Program-made: the position numbers and the translations under genes | Assembly: GCA_947626745.1 (NCBI GenBank) | Contig: CANQTF010000005.1 | Coordinates: forward strand, 1-64,000 | Reading direction: 5' to 3' | DNA: 64,000 nucleotides | From: an uncultured Lachnospiraceae bacterium | GTDB taxonomy: Bacteria; Bacillota; Clostridia; Lachnospirales; Lachnospiraceae | In this document: positions 1-9,665 of the stretch, piece by piece | How positions within the stretch are numbered: the stretch's first letter is position 1 | Layout: each line of letters opens with the position of its first letter | Notes under the pieces: model-generated | Database searches by the model: none | What the model saw: only the letters and a program-made list of their open reading frames with translations | What the model was told of the DNA's origin: nothing

Positions 1-105
1 CCGCGTCTCTCACCTATTTTTTCTGCCGTTTAGCCATACACCTTCCACGTATCACTCAACACCTCTCCGAAATCCTGTGCCTATCGCCCGCCATTCCCAT
101 ACGGG
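1..105. repeat. Direct repeat copy 1 (~105 bp, may extend left of window)
   Basis: 1-105 matches 244-348 with one visible mismatch (t78 vs c321), constant offset 243. Confidence 0.95.
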
Positions 106-243
106 CCCGCGCGCGCCGCGACCGTCTGCGCCACATCGCAAGCGCAACGATAACGCTTGCGTTATTCCCATGAACCTCTGCCGCCCTGCTTTCATGCCGC
201 TCACTCTATATTGCCGTAACATCGCGGCATATCATATCTTACT

Positions 244-348
244 CCGCGTCTCTCACCTATTTTTTCTGCCGTTTAGCCATACACCTTCCACGTATCACTC
301 AACACCTCTCCGAAATCCTGCGCCTATCGCCCGCCATTCCCATACGGG
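244..348. repeat. Direct repeat copy 2 (~105 bp)
   Basis: Near-identical to 1-105. Confidence 0.95.
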
Positions 349-358
349 TCAGCCATGC

Positions 359-508
359 GCGTGCGGACAGCATAAGGACAAGCAGACCCTTGGAGAACGC
401 CGGCACTTGGCGAGGTCATGCGCCGCATGGCGGCGCACGAGCCTAGTACCGCTGCGTTTGGAGCGGAGCGCAAGCGTGTCTGCGGCTCCTTATGCTGCCC
501 GCGCACGC
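359..508. repeat. Long imperfect inverted repeat / hairpin
   Basis: gcgtgcggacagcataaggacaagcagac (359-387) is nearly the reverse complement of gtctgcggctccttatgctgcccgcgcacgc (478-508). Confidence 0.8.
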
Positions 509-580
509 CACGACCGTCTGCACGCCTTTCTCAAACCGACACACATACGAAATATCGTTCACATTTTTCTAAAAATCCTG

Positions 581-609
581 TTGCAATCCTTCTTCTCCTG
601 TGCTATCAT
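581..609 (+). promoter_or_regulatory. Candidate sigma-A promoter of the Rpn-like gene
   Basis: TTGCAA - 17 nt - TATCAT upstream of the ORF at 718. Confidence 0.5.
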
Positions 610-717
610 AACCACAAGCATATCTGGGAAGTCTGGCAGTTCTGACCGCAAGTCTGTATCTCTGTTCTGAAACGCTCCCTTATATGTACACACAACTTCA
701 TAAGGGAGGAAAGAAGA

Positions 718-1677
718 ATGGGAAGAAAAGACCTGCAGAAGAAAAGCTACTTCCATGACGCCGGGCGGTTCGCCGACCTGATCAACGGGCTGCTGTGCGC
801 AGGGGAACAGGTGGTGGAGGCGTCAGACCTGACGGAGCTGGACAGCCAGACAGGGCAGTTCGGCATGGCGGCATATGACAGGGCCGGCAGCGGCAGCCTG
901 AAGGCCAGACGCCGGGATCTGGTGCGCCGGGCAGCCTTCGGCGTAAACTTCATGGTGGTCGGACTGGAAAATCAGGAGGAGACGGACTACCTGATGCCGC
1001 TGCGGTGCATGTCCTATGATACGGCGGAGTATGAGAGACAGGCGGCACAGGCCGGAAAGGAAGTCAGGGACAGGAAGGATATCACGAAGGCCGAGTTCCT
1101 GTCCGGCTTTGCAAAGGACGGAAAGCTTGCACCCTGCGTGACAGTGGTGCTCTACTACGGGGAGGACTGGGACGGGCCGACGGCCCTGCATGACATACTG
1201 GACTTCCGGGAGATCCCGCCGGCGCTGCGGCGTGAAGTCAACGACTACAGGATCCACTTGTGCGAGGTGCGGAAGTTCGGGAACACGGAAGTGTTCAAAA
1301 CAGATGTGAAGCAGGTGTTCGACTGTCTCAGGTATGCGGAGGAGCCGGATAAGCTGTATGAGCTGACGGCAAACGATCCGTCGTACCGGGAGATGGAGGC
1401 GGACACCTACGATGTGATAGCGGAATATACAAGAACAAACGATCTGATGAAGGTGAAGACATACAACGAGAAGGAGGGCAAGGTAGATATGTGTAAGGCA
1501 ATAGCGGAACTGGTCGAGAGAGGCCGCAGGGAAGGCATCGAGCTGGGGATACAGGGCATGATCGAGATGGCCCGCGAGTTTGGCAGCACGAAGGAAGATG
1601 CGGTGCGCCGCCTGATCGACAAGATGCAGATATCTGATGACGAGGCCAAAAGATACGTCGGGCAGTATTGGGTGTAA
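718..1677 (+). CDS. Rpn family recombination-promoting nuclease / PD-(D/E)XK nuclease family transposase-like protein
   Basis: ORF with RBS ggagg; 'FMVVGLENQEETDYLMPLR' and the C-terminal 'GRREGIELGIQGMIEMAREFG' region resemble Rpn/YhgA-like proteins. Confidence 0.75.
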   Translation: MGRKDLQKKSYFHDAGRFADLINGLLCAGEQVVEASDLTELDSQTGQFGMAAYDRAGSGSLKARRRDLVRRAAFGVNFMVVGLENQEETDYLMPLRCMSYDTAEYERQAAQAGKEVRDRKDITKAEFLSGFAKDGKLAPCVTVVLYYGEDWDGPTALHDILDFREIPPALRREVNDYRIHLCEVRKFGNTEVFKTDVKQVFDCLRYAEEPDKLYELTANDPSYREMEADTYDVIAEYTRTNDLMKVKTYNEKEGKVDMCKAIAELVERGRREGIELGIQGMIEMAREFGSTKEDAVRRLIDKMQISDDEAKRYVGQYWV

Positions 1678-1760
1678 GACGCGTAAACTGCCGCCGATTC
1701 ACGGCATATGGCTCACTGCCTTTTACGAAACCTTAGCGGCGGCAAAATAAGAAAAACACG

Positions 1761-1794
1761 GCGGATCTGTCGGCTGGGACGGGTCCGCTTTTTT
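1761..1794 (+). terminator. Intrinsic terminator
   Basis: gcggatctgtc/gacgggtccgc stem followed by tttttt. Confidence 0.7.
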
Positions 1795-1845
1795 GTGCAT
1801 TATAGACAAAAATGAAAAAAAGTTTGAAGAAATTTTGAAAAAAGT

Positions 1846-1874
1846 TTGAATTTGTAGGTTGTAGGTGATATAGT
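1846..1874 (+). promoter_or_regulatory. Candidate sigma-A promoter of the pilus-like locus
   Basis: TTGAAT - 17 nt - TATAGT, ~57 nt upstream of the prepilin peptidase start. Confidence 0.6.
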
Positions 1875-1930
1875 AAAAGTAGTGTAGTGTCGAAATTATA
1901 AGGGAAAGTGCGCGTTGAAAGGAGCGGCCC

Positions 1931-2683
1931 ATGCCCGCAGACATCATTTTTTACATAATCATATTCCTCTTCGGGATCGTCATCGGCAGCTTTCTCAACG
2001 TCTGCATCTACCGTCTCCCGAACCGGGAAGACATTGTGAAGACCCGCTCCCACTGCATGACCTGCGGGCATACGCTGAAGTGGTACGATATGTTTCCGCT
2101 TTTCAGTTATCTTTTCCTGCGGGGGCGCTGCAGGTACTGCAAGGCGAAGCTGTCCGCCCAGTATCCTCTGATCGAGGCGCTGAACGGGATCTTATATGTA
2201 GCCATCGTGCTTTTGCACGGAGTCAATGCGGACTCTTTGCTCCTGTGTCTGCTCGCCTCGGCGCTTCTTGTGCTGAGTGTGATCGACTTTAGGACTTATG
2301 AGATACCGCTTGGCATCAATCTCTTCATACTGGCGCTGGGCGCGGTGAGGACCGCGCTGGATTACCGCAGCATAGCGGATCATCTGATCGGCCTGTTTGC
2401 CGTCAGTGTCGTCTTGGCGGTTCTCTACTACGCCACGAAGGGGCGTGCGATCGGCGGCGGCGACGTGAAGCTGATGGCGGCCTGTGGGCTGTTCCTCGGC
2501 TGGAAACTCGTCATTTTCGCATTTTTGGCGGGCTGCGTCCTGGGCGCGGTGATTCATGTCCTGCGCATGAAGCTGAGCGGGCAGGATCATGTGCTTGCGA
2601 TGGGGCCGTACCTGAGCGCGGGGGTGTTTATCGCGGCGCTGTGGGGCGAGCGGCTGATAAACTGGTATCTGGCACAATTTTAA
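1931..2683 (+). CDS. pilD: Prepilin peptidase (A24 family)
   Basis: 'GSFLNVCIYRLPNREDIVKTRSHCMTCGHTLKWYDMFPLFSYLFLRGRCRYC' and 'GGGDVKLMAACGLFLG', hallmarks of PilD/GspO. Confidence 0.95.
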   Translation: MPADIIFYIIIFLFGIVIGSFLNVCIYRLPNREDIVKTRSHCMTCGHTLKWYDMFPLFSYLFLRGRCRYCKAKLSAQYPLIEALNGILYVAIVLLHGVNADSLLLCLLASALLVLSVIDFRTYEIPLGINLFILALGAVRTALDYRSIADHLIGLFAVSVVLAVLYYATKGRAIGGGDVKLMAACGLFLGWKLVIFAFLAGCVLGAVIHVLRMKLSGQDHVLAMGPYLSAGVFIAALWGERLINWYLAQF

Positions 2684-2715
2684 ATACAAAAGGGGTTTGA
2701 AAGGAGAAACAAGCA

Positions 2716-4362
2716 ATGGCCGGTAAAGCGATCAGTATTGAGATCGGTTATTCGCTGACGAGAGTCTGCGAGGTCGATTACAAGGCGAAAACACACAGGG
2801 TATACAGGCGTTTTACGATACCGACGCCGGCGGGCGTCATCAACGACGGCGTGCTGACGGCGACGCCGGAGTATATCGAGCAGCTTCGGAGCGCGCTTGC
2901 AGACAGCAAGATGAAAGCGAAACAGGTGGTGTTCACGATCACGTCAGGCAGGATCAACAGCCGTGAGGTGATGATCCCGCTTGTCAAGGACAACCGTATC
3001 GCGGACGTTGTCGCGGCGAACGCGTCGGAGTATTTCCCGGTGGATCTGAGCCAGTATGAGCTTGCGCACAATATTCTGGGAACGGTGGGCGAGACGAAAG
3101 GACAGCAGCAGTATAAGCTGCTTGTCATGGCGGCGCCCAAAGCGCTTTTGAGCGGCTACTATGATCTGGCGAAGGCGCTGAAGCTGGAGCTGGCCGCGAT
3201 CGACTACGCCGGAAACAGCGTGTTCCAGGTTGCCAAAGACAAGGCGTCCCAAGGCACGAGCCTTGTTGTGAAGATCGACGAGCGCTCCACGCTGGTGTTG
3301 GCGATCCAGAACTCGGTCCTCACGTTTACGCGTAACGTGGCTTACGGTGTGGACGAGGCGATCCAGACGATCATGGACTCTACGCGCTGGTCAAAGACGG
3401 ACACGGTGGTAGATGCGATGGACGCGATGTCCCTGAATGACTGCACGGCTTTCCCGGAGATCGTGGAGGCGCTGACGCCGCTTGCGGGCGGTATTTCCCG
3501 CGTGATCGACTACTACGCTTCCCACAACGCGGATACCGAGATCGAGAAGGTGTACATAACGGGTATCGGCGCGGATATCAAGGGCATGGCTGATTTCCTG
3601 AACAAGGAGATCAGCTATCCGGTCGAGCCGCTGCGGCAGGTGGAGGGCTGGAAGCTGGAGCAGAGTTTCCGGACGCAGTTCTACGGCGGCTATGTGGCCT
3701 GTGTGGGCGCGGCGGCGGCGCCGCTCGGCTTTAAGAAGGACGAAAAGAAGAAAAAGGATTCCGGCGCGGGCGCTTCTTCCGGCAAGAAGGGCGGCTTCAA
3801 TCTCGCACCGGTGGCATATACGGTCTTGGGTATCGGCGTGGCGGCGGCGGTCGTCCTTGTGGTGCTGTCGGTGCTGAGGCTGATGTCGGCGCAGCAGCAG
3901 AATATGGAGCTGAAAGCGCAGAACAGCGAGCTGGAAGAGATCATTCCGATCTACAACGAATGGGTGACGACACAGAGCACTTATGCGCTGGTGCAGTCCA
4001 TGTATGACATGACGGAAAACAGGAACGAGGAGCTGGTGGAGTTTCTGGAAGAGCTGGAGACGAAGCTTCCGGCAGATGTCCACGTGGTCTCCTTTGCGAG
4101 CACGCTGGACGGTGTGGCAATCAATATGACCGTCAGCACGAAGAGCGAGGCGGCCGTGGCGATCGAACAGCTTCGTACGTTTGAAAGTCTTATCCCTGCC
4201 AGTGTGACCGTGAACTCGGTGGTCGAGGAGATCGACGAGGAGACGGGCGTCAGCTCGGTCAACTTCTCGGTTGCGGCGGTATATCAGGGCATGGATTATG
4301 TGCCGGAGGACGAGACGGCGGAAGACGCCGCAGCACAGACTGCGGACGGCGCGGCAGAGTAG
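2716..4362 (+). CDS. Type IV pilus assembly PilM-PilN fusion protein
   Basis: N-terminal PilM-like actin-fold ('ISIEIGYSLTRVCEV'), then a Lys-rich linker, TM helix and PilN-like coiled-coil/ferredoxin-like region. Confidence 0.8.
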   Translation: MAGKAISIEIGYSLTRVCEVDYKAKTHRVYRRFTIPTPAGVINDGVLTATPEYIEQLRSALADSKMKAKQVVFTITSGRINSREVMIPLVKDNRIADVVAANASEYFPVDLSQYELAHNILGTVGETKGQQQYKLLVMAAPKALLSGYYDLAKALKLELAAIDYAGNSVFQVAKDKASQGTSLVVKIDERSTLVLAIQNSVLTFTRNVAYGVDEAIQTIMDSTRWSKTDTVVDAMDAMSLNDCTAFPEIVEALTPLAGGISRVIDYYASHNADTEIEKVYITGIGADIKGMADFLNKEISYPVEPLRQVEGWKLEQSFRTQFYGGYVACVGAAAAPLGFKKDEKKKKDSGAGASSGKKGGFNLAPVAYTVLGIGVAAAVVLVVLSVLRLMSAQQQNMELKAQNSELEEIIPIYNEWVTTQSTYALVQSMYDMTENRNEELVEFLEELETKLPADVHVVSFASTLDGVAINMTVSTKSEAAVAIEQLRTFESLIPASVTVNSVVEEIDEETGVSSVNFSVAAVYQGMDYVPEDETAEDAAAQTADGAAE

Positions 4363-4374
4363 GAGGGGCGGACG

Positions 4375-5208
4375 ATGAAGGTTTCTAAGAGAGATATCTA
4401 TATTTTGCTTATATTTGTGGGGATACTGGCGGTGGTGGCGTCGTATTTTCTCGTGTACCAGCCGAACATAGAGTCCGCGGAGCTGATCGAGGCGGAGAAT
4501 CAGGAGCTGCAGGATCGGATCGCCGATCTGTCCGGCAAGATGGAGCAGAAGGATTCTTATGTGGAAGAGACGGCGGCCATGAACGAGGAGATGGATACGA
4601 TATTGCAGCAGTTCCCCATAGACGTGCGCGAGGAGGACGCGGTGCTGCTGGCCATCAATCAGGAGCTGATCTCGCCCATGGTGATCGACAGCATAGGGAT
4701 CACGGCCACGGAGCCGACCGTCCTGCCCGACATGGAGGAAGAGGACGTGGATCACACCTATGAGATCGACGAGATCGAGGAGTATGAGGCGCAGGAGGGC
4801 ATCGCGGACGAGGCCGAACAGGCGGCGGACGCGCAGACGGGCGGCGTGGCCAATGAGGATATGGCCTATGTGCTCATGCAGCGCAGCGTGACGATGAATT
4901 ATCTCGTCTCCTACGAGGGCCTGAAAAGAGGCATCAAAAATATCAGCGTACAGGACAACCGCATGAGCATCAACAACCTGACGGTGTCCTACGATGAGAG
5001 CACGGGACTGTTGACGGGCACGACAGTGGTCGATATGTACTGTATACCCGGTCAGGATAAAGAGTATGTACAGCCGAACTTCTCCTCCGTCCTGTTAGGC
5101 TCGGATAATATCTTCGGTTCTCTGGAGACATACGGGATCGGACAGCTTGACATCGGCGAGAGCGCGGCGGACGGTGAGGAAGCCGGAGACGGCGGAGCGG
5201 CGCAGTAG
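4375..5208 (+). CDS. PilO-like type IV pilus inner-membrane protein
   Basis: Position after PilMN, N-terminal TM followed by a coiled coil ('QELQDRIADLSGKMEQ'). Confidence 0.65.
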   Translation: MKVSKRDIYILLIFVGILAVVASYFLVYQPNIESAELIEAENQELQDRIADLSGKMEQKDSYVEETAAMNEEMDTILQQFPIDVREEDAVLLAINQELISPMVIDSIGITATEPTVLPDMEEEDVDHTYEIDEIEEYEAQEGIADEAEQAADAQTGGVANEDMAYVLMQRSVTMNYLVSYEGLKRGIKNISVQDNRMSINNLTVSYDESTGLLTGTTVVDMYCIPGQDKEYVQPNFSSVLLGSDNIFGSLETYGIGQLDIGESAADGEEAGDGGAAQ

Positions 5209-5302
5209 GCGTAAGCATGCGGGCAGCGCGGCTGCGGCAGATATCATAACAGATGTGATTCATATGATGAGATAAGGGCTGGGAAAACAGCGGGAAAGCG
5301 AT

Positions 5303-6919
5303 ATGAGAGCAGAGAAGATCGGTAGGGACAGACAACTGCATAGAGACGGCGGGAGAGCGGCGGACGCGGGCTTTTCGCTGGTGGAACTTTTGATCGCGGT
5401 GACCATACTGGCGATCATCGTGATCCCGCTGTTACACCTGTTCGTGACTTCCACGAGGATCAACGTGAAATCCAGACAGACCCTGCGTGCGACCACGGTG
5501 GCGCAGGACATCATGGAAGGGCTGAAGGCGTATACCTTGGAGGAAGTGCGGACGCAGTTCAATAAGACGGACGCTGCGGGCAGGATCGTGCTCCCCTCGG
5601 ATACGGCGTTCTATTATCCCGAGGACGGCTTCTATATCCTGAACAGCGATCTGATCCAGAGCGGTGTGCGGGAGATCACGGAGTTGGAGACATGGCTGGA
5701 TACGTCCACCGGCAAGCCCGTCGATCCCCACGGCGTGGATAACGAGACGTATTACTTCGGTATCGAGAACCTGAAGATGCAGGGCGGCGAGTACGATGCC
5801 CTGATCAAGCTGGATGCGTCCAAGTATGCGGAAGGCAAGGCCGGTGAAGCCGGAGACGGCACGGGGCACGACAATGTCTTTAACGGAAAATTCTACGCGG
5901 ACACCATGAGCGTGTCGGAGACCGGCAACGGCGGCGCGCAGACGGACAGCAGCTTCCACGAACCTGCGGGGCTGGCCGCGGACGTGCTGCGGGATATCCG
6001 ACAGCAGATAGAGACCGATTACGCGGCAGCCGGCGAGGCTCTGCCTACAGATTGGGAAGATGCATGGAAGGACATGGAGCTTAAGGACATCGTGACGAAA
6101 CGGGAGATCGTCGTGAAGCTGGGGGCTGCGCACACGGAGTCCGGCGCGCTCGCCAAGGACAAGGACGGCAGCGGCATCTGCCAGGCGCGGACGACTTTTA
6201 CCTATCAATGCAAATGTCCGGCGGCTCTTGCGGGCACGGTCATGAAAGACACGAACGGCGACGGGACGCCCGATCAGGCTATCCGTGATTGCACGTACAC
6301 AAGCCACGGCTTGGCGGGCGGCAGCGGCGAGGTGACTGACGGCAACACGCTGAGACAGTTTTCCAGCGGCAACTTTTATCTGTTCTACTATCCGATCTAT
6401 GCGTCGGGGGCGGTGGACGATATCAGCTTTGAGATCTCGGATATCCCGGAGCTCTTGGCGGAGGATGCGCCGCTGCTCCGCTCCGTCACGCTGGCGAAAC
6501 AGATACGCTCTACGGTCGATCCGGCGACGCACGTGATCGCCCCCGACATGACCGACGCGGAGCTGTACCATGCGGAGAGCGGCTATAAGGCGATCGTACA
6601 TATGCCAAATGACAGCAGTGTCAGGGACGGTCTGGTCTTTCGGACCAACATTGATACGAATATGGCAAAACAGGCCAAAAGAACGGATCCGGACGGAGAT
6701 GTCTACTGGGAAGAGATCTTGGGTATCACCATTCCGCCGTCGGTCAACAAGGTAGATTTGATCAGCGACGAGGTGAGCGATACCGTAACAAACGTTATTT
6801 ATGACATCGAGATCACGGTCTATGAGGCCGGAGCGGCGCAGTACTTTGGCGATCCCGATTTCGAGACGAACCATGCGGACGAGATACACAGGCTGGCGAC
6901 GATCACGAATCTGGATTGA
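5303..6919 (+). CDS. Prepilin-type N-terminal cleavage/methylation domain protein (PilV/GspI-like), large C-terminal domain
   Basis: 'AG^FSLVELLIAVTILAIIVIPLLHLF' type III signal; 538 aa. Confidence 0.85.
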   Translation: MRAEKIGRDRQLHRDGGRAADAGFSLVELLIAVTILAIIVIPLLHLFVTSTRINVKSRQTLRATTVAQDIMEGLKAYTLEEVRTQFNKTDAAGRIVLPSDTAFYYPEDGFYILNSDLIQSGVREITELETWLDTSTGKPVDPHGVDNETYYFGIENLKMQGGEYDALIKLDASKYAEGKAGEAGDGTGHDNVFNGKFYADTMSVSETGNGGAQTDSSFHEPAGLAADVLRDIRQQIETDYAAAGEALPTDWEDAWKDMELKDIVTKREIVVKLGAAHTESGALAKDKDGSGICQARTTFTYQCKCPAALAGTVMKDTNGDGTPDQAIRDCTYTSHGLAGGSGEVTDGNTLRQFSSGNFYLFYYPIYASGAVDDISFEISDIPELLAEDAPLLRSVTLAKQIRSTVDPATHVIAPDMTDAELYHAESGYKAIVHMPNDSSVRDGLVFRTNIDTNMAKQAKRTDPDGDVYWEEILGITIPPSVNKVDLISDEVSDTVTNVIYDIEITVYEAGAAQYFGDPDFETNHADEIHRLATITNLD

Positions 6920-6947
6920 GTTTTATGGATAAGTCGGGAGACGAAGC

Positions 6948-9665
6948 ATGAGAGAGGCAGACAAGGGCGGACGGACGGCCCGCCGCAACAAACTGAAGAG
7001 AGATAACAGGGGCTCGGCGATCGTCATCGTCATCATCGCGATGGCGATGATCGGTATCCTCGCCACCACGATCCTATGGGCGTCCTATCTGAATTACCGC
7101 ATCAAGATCAGCGACCTGAAGGTGAAGAACAGCTTCTACTCGGCGGAGACCGTGGTGGAGCAGATCATGGCGGGCGTGAAGAAGGATGTGGTCTCCGCTT
7201 CCGTCAACGAGGCGTATCAGGAAGTGGTGAGCAACTGGGACGCGCTCGGCACGGACGCAAACCGCGAGAGTTATTTCATCACGGCTTACACACAGGCCGT
7301 CGAGGAGAAGCTGGGCGTGGGTGATCCGGGCGTGCCGGCGGGACAGTACGATCCGGCGAAGCTGGCGCAGTATGTGGACGGCGTTTTTCTGGACGGCAGT
7401 AACGCCACGTCGGGCAACATCGCTTCGGAGGAGGACGGCGCGCCCTATGGCAGCGCGGCGGACTGGGTGTCTGCATGGAAGGGTCAGACTGACGCGAAGA
7501 AGGCCCCGCTCTTCCGATCCTTTGAGGATAACCGCGCATCGGATCCCCAATCGGGTACAATGACGCTTAGGAATGTCCGTGTGCAGTTTTACGACAGCGA
7601 CGGTCTGCTGTCCGTTATCGAGACGGATATCGCGATCGATGTGCCGAAGCTGCGCTTCACACAGGCGGGTACGATCGACAGGCTCTATCAGTATGTGCTG
7701 GTGGGCGACGACGGCATCGTGACGGAAGACAACACCAAGGTAACGATCGACGGCAGTATCTACGGCGGCGCCTATGAGACGGGCGATGCCGCGATCGACG
7801 AGGAGAATGACGGTATCCGCATCGGCAAGGGCAGCACGGTGACGGTGCAGAACGCCAACTATGTCATATCCGGCGGCGACATCATCGTGGGCACGGCGGA
7901 GAATTTTGTGAACCTGATCCATCAGGACGCGGACTTTGTCGTGAAAGATATGATCGCCGACGGCGTGGGCTTCCGCACCAACGTGTATACGCAGGGGCTG
8001 GCGGTGAACGGCAGCCATTTGAGCATAGCGGGCAAAGTGTTCGCGGCCAACGACCTGATCCTGTCCGGCAGCGGCAGCAACGTGACGCTGGAGGGACAGT
8101 ATTTCGGGTATGGCGGCGAGACGGGCAGCCGCGTGACGGCGAAGAACGAGGACGGCACGGACAAGACGGACGCCGAGGGCAGGACTGTCTATGCCAATCC
8201 GGCGCAGGTCAGCAGCGCCATTGTCATTAACGGCAAAGATTCCGCCGTGGATCTGACGGGACTCACTGTCCTGCAGCTCGCGGGACGCGCCTATGTGAGT
8301 CTGGGCGACGACGACAGCGCGGATGGTCTGCCCCATGTGCTGATGGGCGAGTCGATCTCCGTCAAGAGCAACCAGATCGCTTATCTGGTGCCGCCGGAGT
8401 GTATCGGCACGCTGGACGGCAAGACAGTCATCGGGCAGAACCCCATGTCTTTCAGCACATGGAGCAATATGGCGGCGAGCCTTGCGGACTATCTGGAGGA
8501 AGGACGGGATTTCCGCATCGTGAACGCGGGCATGTCGGCCTCCAAGCTGGGCGGCAGCAACCTGAACGCCTTCGGCATCGGCGACATCACCGCGGCGGAT
8601 TTTGAGGGCGTCGATCCGGCGAATCTGGCGGAGGTCAGCAGGACGCTCAATGCGAAGGCGGCGGCGAAGGGCGTTCGTTTCCTCTATCTGCCGGAAAAAC
8701 AGCAGGTGTACCTGTATCTCGTGATGGACGCGGAGAACGCGGAGCAGTATTTTGCGGCTTACTATAATGTGAACGGCAACAAGTCGAGTCTTGACAGCTA
8801 TTTCAATACCTATGCCTCCGGCGGTATCCGGTTAAAAGAGAATGTGCAGGGCTACACGGTGGTCGGCAACAGCATGGTCTCCCTGACGGATGCCGGGGAC
8901 GGCAACAGCATAAGGACGAACGCCGACGGCGACAAGCTGGTGCGGCTGCTCTCCAGCGTGGAGCCTGAGAAAGAGGAGGAAGAAGGCGGGGACGGGGCAG
9001 AACAGCCCAAGGATCCCGACGCCTATGAGGAAGTGTCCGACAACCTCACGGAGACGGAGAACGTAAAGGATTCTCTGGAAGATCTGGGTCAGGACAGCGA
9101 GACCGTCTATCGGAATCTGAACACCAGTCTGACGGAGGAGGAGGACGGCACGGCGCTCGCCGCCACCGTATTTGAGAATCTGGTACAGGTAGATACGCCG
9201 GCGGGCGCGGCTTCCGGCAACGTGGGTCTGAAAGACTATCTGGCGGAGGAGGGTGTGGACGAGGCCACCTTCGTGACGGACGACGCCCTGAAGCTGAAGG
9301 CCGTGCTGAAGGACGGCGATTATACGGTGGGTGACCAGGCGGGTGACAGCACTCTGCGCCTTGTGATCGCCACGGGCGACGTGACGGTGAAGGAGGATTT
9401 TCAGGGGCTGATCTTGGCAGGCGGCACGATCACCGTGGAGAACAACGCGACGTGTACGAAGAACGGCGAAGATGTGTACAAGGTCTTACAGGCGGGCAGA
9501 GATCCCGGCGAAGACGCGGCGGATACCAACGTGCCCGCCAATATCCTCTGTAACGGCTCGGGCATGGTGCTGAGCGGTTACGAGGGCGCGGAGGCCGATG
9601 CGCTCGGCAATCTGGCGATAGATTACTCGGAGATAGTAAGGTATGAGAATTGGATCAAGAAGTAA
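6948..9665 (+). CDS. PilX/GspK-like pilin-type protein with beta-solenoid-like body
   Basis: 'RG^SAIVIVIIAMAMIGILATTILWASYLNYRIKISDLKVKNSFYSAETVVEQI' N-terminus; repetitive Gly/Val/Asp-rich body; 905 aa. Confidence 0.7.
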   Translation: MREADKGGRTARRNKLKRDNRGSAIVIVIIAMAMIGILATTILWASYLNYRIKISDLKVKNSFYSAETVVEQIMAGVKKDVVSASVNEAYQEVVSNWDALGTDANRESYFITAYTQAVEEKLGVGDPGVPAGQYDPAKLAQYVDGVFLDGSNATSGNIASEEDGAPYGSAADWVSAWKGQTDAKKAPLFRSFEDNRASDPQSGTMTLRNVRVQFYDSDGLLSVIETDIAIDVPKLRFTQAGTIDRLYQYVLVGDDGIVTEDNTKVTIDGSIYGGAYETGDAAIDEENDGIRIGKGSTVTVQNANYVISGGDIIVGTAENFVNLIHQDADFVVKDMIADGVGFRTNVYTQGLAVNGSHLSIAGKVFAANDLILSGSGSNVTLEGQYFGYGGETGSRVTAKNEDGTDKTDAEGRTVYANPAQVSSAIVINGKDSAVDLTGLTVLQLAGRAYVSLGDDDSADGLPHVLMGESISVKSNQIAYLVPPECIGTLDGKTVIGQNPMSFSTWSNMAASLADYLEEGRDFRIVNAGMSASKLGGSNLNAFGIGDITAADFEGVDPANLAEVSRTLNAKAAAKGVRFLYLPEKQQVYLYLVMDAENAEQYFAAYYNVNGNKSSLDSYFNTYASGGIRLKENVQGYTVVGNSMVSLTDAGDGNSIRTNADGDKLVRLLSSVEPEKEEEEGGDGAEQPKDPDAYEEVSDNLTETENVKDSLEDLGQDSETVYRNLNTSLTEEEDGTALAATVFENLVQVDTPAGAASGNVGLKDYLAEEGVDEATFVTDDALKLKAVLKDGDYTVGDQAGDSTLRLVIATGDVTVKEDFQGLILAGGTITVENNATCTKNGEDVYKVLQAGRDPGEDAADTNVPANILCNGSGMVLSGYEGAEADALGNLAIDYSEIVRYENWIKK

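Noticed and set aside
77-670. 197-aa plus-strand ORF and overlapping ORFs 324..506 and 418..645
   Set aside because: Span the direct/inverted repeats with low-complexity composition; no RBS or recognisable domain.
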